From Cocos nucifera (lineage: Eukaryota > Streptophyta > Magnoliopsida > Arecales > Arecaceae), in assembly GCA_006176705.1 (NCBI GenBank), contig QRFJ01004951.1:124001-188000 (forward strand): a DNA stretch of 64,000 nucleotides. The letters are read 5' to 3'. The notes under the pieces are model-generated. The model made no database searches and was not told the DNA's origin. It saw only the letters and a program-made list of their open reading frames with translations. Below are positions 61,861 through 64,000 of the stretch, piece by piece (the first letter of the stretch is position 1; the number at the start of each line of letters is the position of its first letter). Made by a program: the position numbers and the translations under genes.

Positions 61861-64000
61861 ATTCTGAAGGCTAGGGCGAATAGAGTTTCTCTAGTCGGCA
61901 GTCTTTAGATAGTTTTGTATGTCCAAAGTACATGATAGAGTTCGTCTACCTAAGTCCCCCTTGCTCTCTCAAGTCTCACCTTGATACCTTGCAGTAAGAT
62001 TATGTTGGTCATCTTTGCTTTGCCATTTGCTTGCGAATGAGCTATGGATGTGAAGTTATGGATGATGTTCAGGTTTTCACAAAACTTACCAAATTTTGCT
62101 CTAGCAAACTACCATCCATTATCTATGATAAGGATTCGAGGCAGGCCAAATCTATAAGTAATTGACTTCTAGATGAAGTCTTGTACTTTAGTTTCAGTAA
62201 TTTTTGTCAGAAGTTCGGTCTCGATCCATTTGGTGAAGTAATCAATTACAATCAAGAGAAACTTTCATTGTTTGGACGTCATTGAGAAAGGTCTCAATAT
62301 ATCCATCCCCTACTGTGCAAATGGCCAAGGGGCGCCAGGGGTGCAAACTCGGAGGTTGGTTGCCTTTGAATATTTGCATTCCTCTAGCAACGGTCACACC
62401 TTGTAACATATTCAATAGAATCATGATACATGGTTGGCCAGTAATATCCTTATCGGAGCAATTTGTGGGATAAAAACCTGGCACTCAGATGGCTACCATA
62501 AATTCTTTCATGTACTTTCCATAATGCAAGATCAATCTCGAAAGGTCGAAGATATTTTAAAAGTGGCAAGGAATATGATCTCTTATATAGTTTGTTTTCA
62601 TAAAAAATATACCGAAAGGCTTGATTCCTTAGTTTTTGAGCTTTCTTTGGATCATGAGGAAGAGTTCCATCCTTGAGATAAGCAACCAATGGATCGATCC
62701 AATAAGGCTCATGGTCGATCTGCGTTGTAGACTATGGCTCTTCCGAATTTGGATATTTCAGTACTTCGAAGTATACTTCTTTTGAAAGCTCATTGAGGGC
62801 GAATGTAGTCAGCTTGGAGAGGAGGTTGGTCCTGACATTTTCTACTCTTGGGATCTATTGGATATTAAAACTGTTGAAGGCCAGGGTCAAGCTTTTCATC
62901 TTTTCAAGGTACTTTATCATATTTTTCTTTCGAGCTTCATAATTGTCGCTAGCTTGTCCCACCACCAACTGGGAATTACTGTAAAGTCGAAGCCGATCTA
63001 CTTCTAATTCTTTTGCTATCTTCAGCCCTGCTATCAGGACTTCATATTCCATCCCATTATTTATCATAAGGAACTCAAAGCATAGTGCATATTCGATGAT
63101 GACTCCTCCGGGGTTGGCTAGGATCAGTCCAATGCCTACGCCCGAAGCATTGGAAGAGCCATCCATATACAGGGCCCTGAGGCCTTCAGGAAGGTCTGTT
63201 CTTTCTTCGGGGGAGCTCGGTTGCAACCATTAAGTGCTGGCCCCATCTTGCTCAGGTTTGACATCATTCAAAATTATGCACTCGACTATGAAATCAGCCA
63301 ATATGTGAGCTTTGATTGACGACCGAGGTTGATAGTTGATGCCAAACTCTATAAGCTCAATTGTCCATTTTGCTATTCTCCCAGAGGCATCTGTTTGATG
63401 AAGAACTATCTTGATTGGTTGGTCAGTGAGAAGTGTTATAGTATGCTCCTGTAAGTAGGGCCGAAGTCTCATGACTGCAACTAGAAGAGCGTAAGTTAAT
63501 TTTTCTAACTTAGTGTACCTGATCTCAGCATCTCTAAGAACTCGGTTGATATAGTAGATTGATCGTTGCACCTTTATCTCTTCCTTGACCAAGACCGCTA
63601 CAAGGACTGCTAGGAAGACTGCCAGGTATAAAAATAATTCTTCTCTAGGTTCGGACTTTGCTAACAGAGGCGGTGAGCCAAGATAGCTTTTGAGCTCTTT
63701 GAATGCCCGTTGGCACTCTACAGTTTAGCAGAAGTTTTTTGGTTGCTTGAGGACTTAGAAAAAGGACATGCACTGCTTGGTCGATTTTGAGATAAAGCAA
63801 TTCAAAAATGCCACCTTTCCTGTTAAGCACTAAATTTCTTTTATTAATTTTGAGGCAGTCATCTCCTGGATGGCTTGGATCTTCTTTAGGTTGGCCTCGA
63901 TCCCTCATCTCGACATCATGAACCTTAGAAATTTTCTCAAGGTTGCTCCAAAGGCACACTTGGTCGGGTTTAACTTCATCTTATATCTTTGGAAGGCATT
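61861..64000 (-). pseudogene. pol of element A: RT end, two RNase H domains, integrase N-terminal part
   Basis: From the right edge: RT thumb (QRYKMKLNPTKCAFGAT), first RNase H with KEEIKVQRSIYYINRVLRDAE, TLLTDQPIKIVLHQ and RIAKWTIEL. A second, archaeal-type RNase H follows (ALYMDGSSNASGVGIGLIL, LYSNSQLVVGQ) at 63226-62855. Integrase has the H-H half HERIYGSHLSARFLSHKLLR and CDRC near 62420, then a core with GMDIL and DNGW. Stops, and a frame change near 62330, break it. Two RNase H domains identify the Tat lineage. Confidence 0.88.

Larger units (their letters stand above)
29002..64000 (-). mobile_element. Ty3/gypsy element A (Tat lineage), 3' part; split by E and by CACTA element B
   Basis: Minus-strand element whose 5' half is beyond the right edge. 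From right to left: reverse transcriptase end, first RNase H, a second archaeal-type RNase H, integrase, pol stop at 45484, tandem repeats, an antisense coiled-coil gene, polypurine tract and 3' LTR (29002-30457). Two RNase H domains and an antisense 3' gene are marks of the Tat branch. CACTA element B sits in the integrase; copia E in the tandem repeats. Many stops; inactive. Confidence 0.85.

Noticed and set aside
63645..63959. 104-codon minus-strand frame at the right edge
   Set aside because: It is a shadow of the reverse transcriptase frame of element A, which reads through the same bases in another frame with recognisable motifs.
1..64000. Search for tRNA, rRNA or organelle-derived segments
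   Set aside because: No cloverleaf-like or rRNA segment was recognised by eye; only retrotransposon primer sites complementary to tRNA 3' ends were seen.

Overview
This 64 kb window is plant nuclear DNA: intron-rich, AT-rich, and mostly retrotransposon. The only host gene is the 5' part of a UBP12/UBP13-type ubiquitin protease (minus strand, 1-3286, continuing past the left edge). Its peptide, together with the abundance of SIRE-like copia, Tat and Athila-like gypsy and CACTA elements, suggests a monocot, possibly a palm. That placement is inference; no organelle, rRNA or tRNA marker is present.

Layout. 1-3460: UBP12-like gene with its first eight coding exons, a TATA box, and a decayed extra copy of exon 8. 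3461-7275: intergenic DNA with a possible MITE, a degenerate repeat array and a probable gypsy relic. From 7276 to the right edge I read everything as one nest of transposable elements, named here by letters.

G: SIRE-like copia, minus strand, 3' LTR at 7276-8787, body continuing at 8788-10678 and 26408-29001. F: SIRE-like copia without pol, plus strand, 10679-26407, lying in G. H: Tork-like copia, plus strand, 13540-23919, lying in F. A: Tat-type Ty3/gypsy, minus strand, 29002 to beyond 64000, lying in G. E: SIRE/Maximus-like copia, minus strand, 34899-45289, lying in A's 3' tandem repeats. B: CACTA DNA transposon, 45876-61860, lying in A's integrase. C: Athila-like gypsy, minus strand, 50857-61528, lying in B. 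D: solo LTR, 59604-61507, lying in the 5' LTR of C. The deepest chain is G > A > B > C > D.

Boundaries rest on TG..CA or CACTA termini, paired LTRs, primer-binding sites, polypurine tracts and target-site duplications (TCCTT for E, TATGT/CATGT for H, ATT for B, ATGAA for D, a poor CATGC/TGTGC for C, none found for F). All element genes carry stops or deletions, so none looks able to move on its own. The less usual items are the duplicated UBP12 exon, a ~980 bp foldback inside the CACTA element, an antisense coiled-coil gene plus tandem array in the Tat element, and GTCGACTCATGG-type repeats in the SIRE-like LTRs. I found no clearly new gene system.
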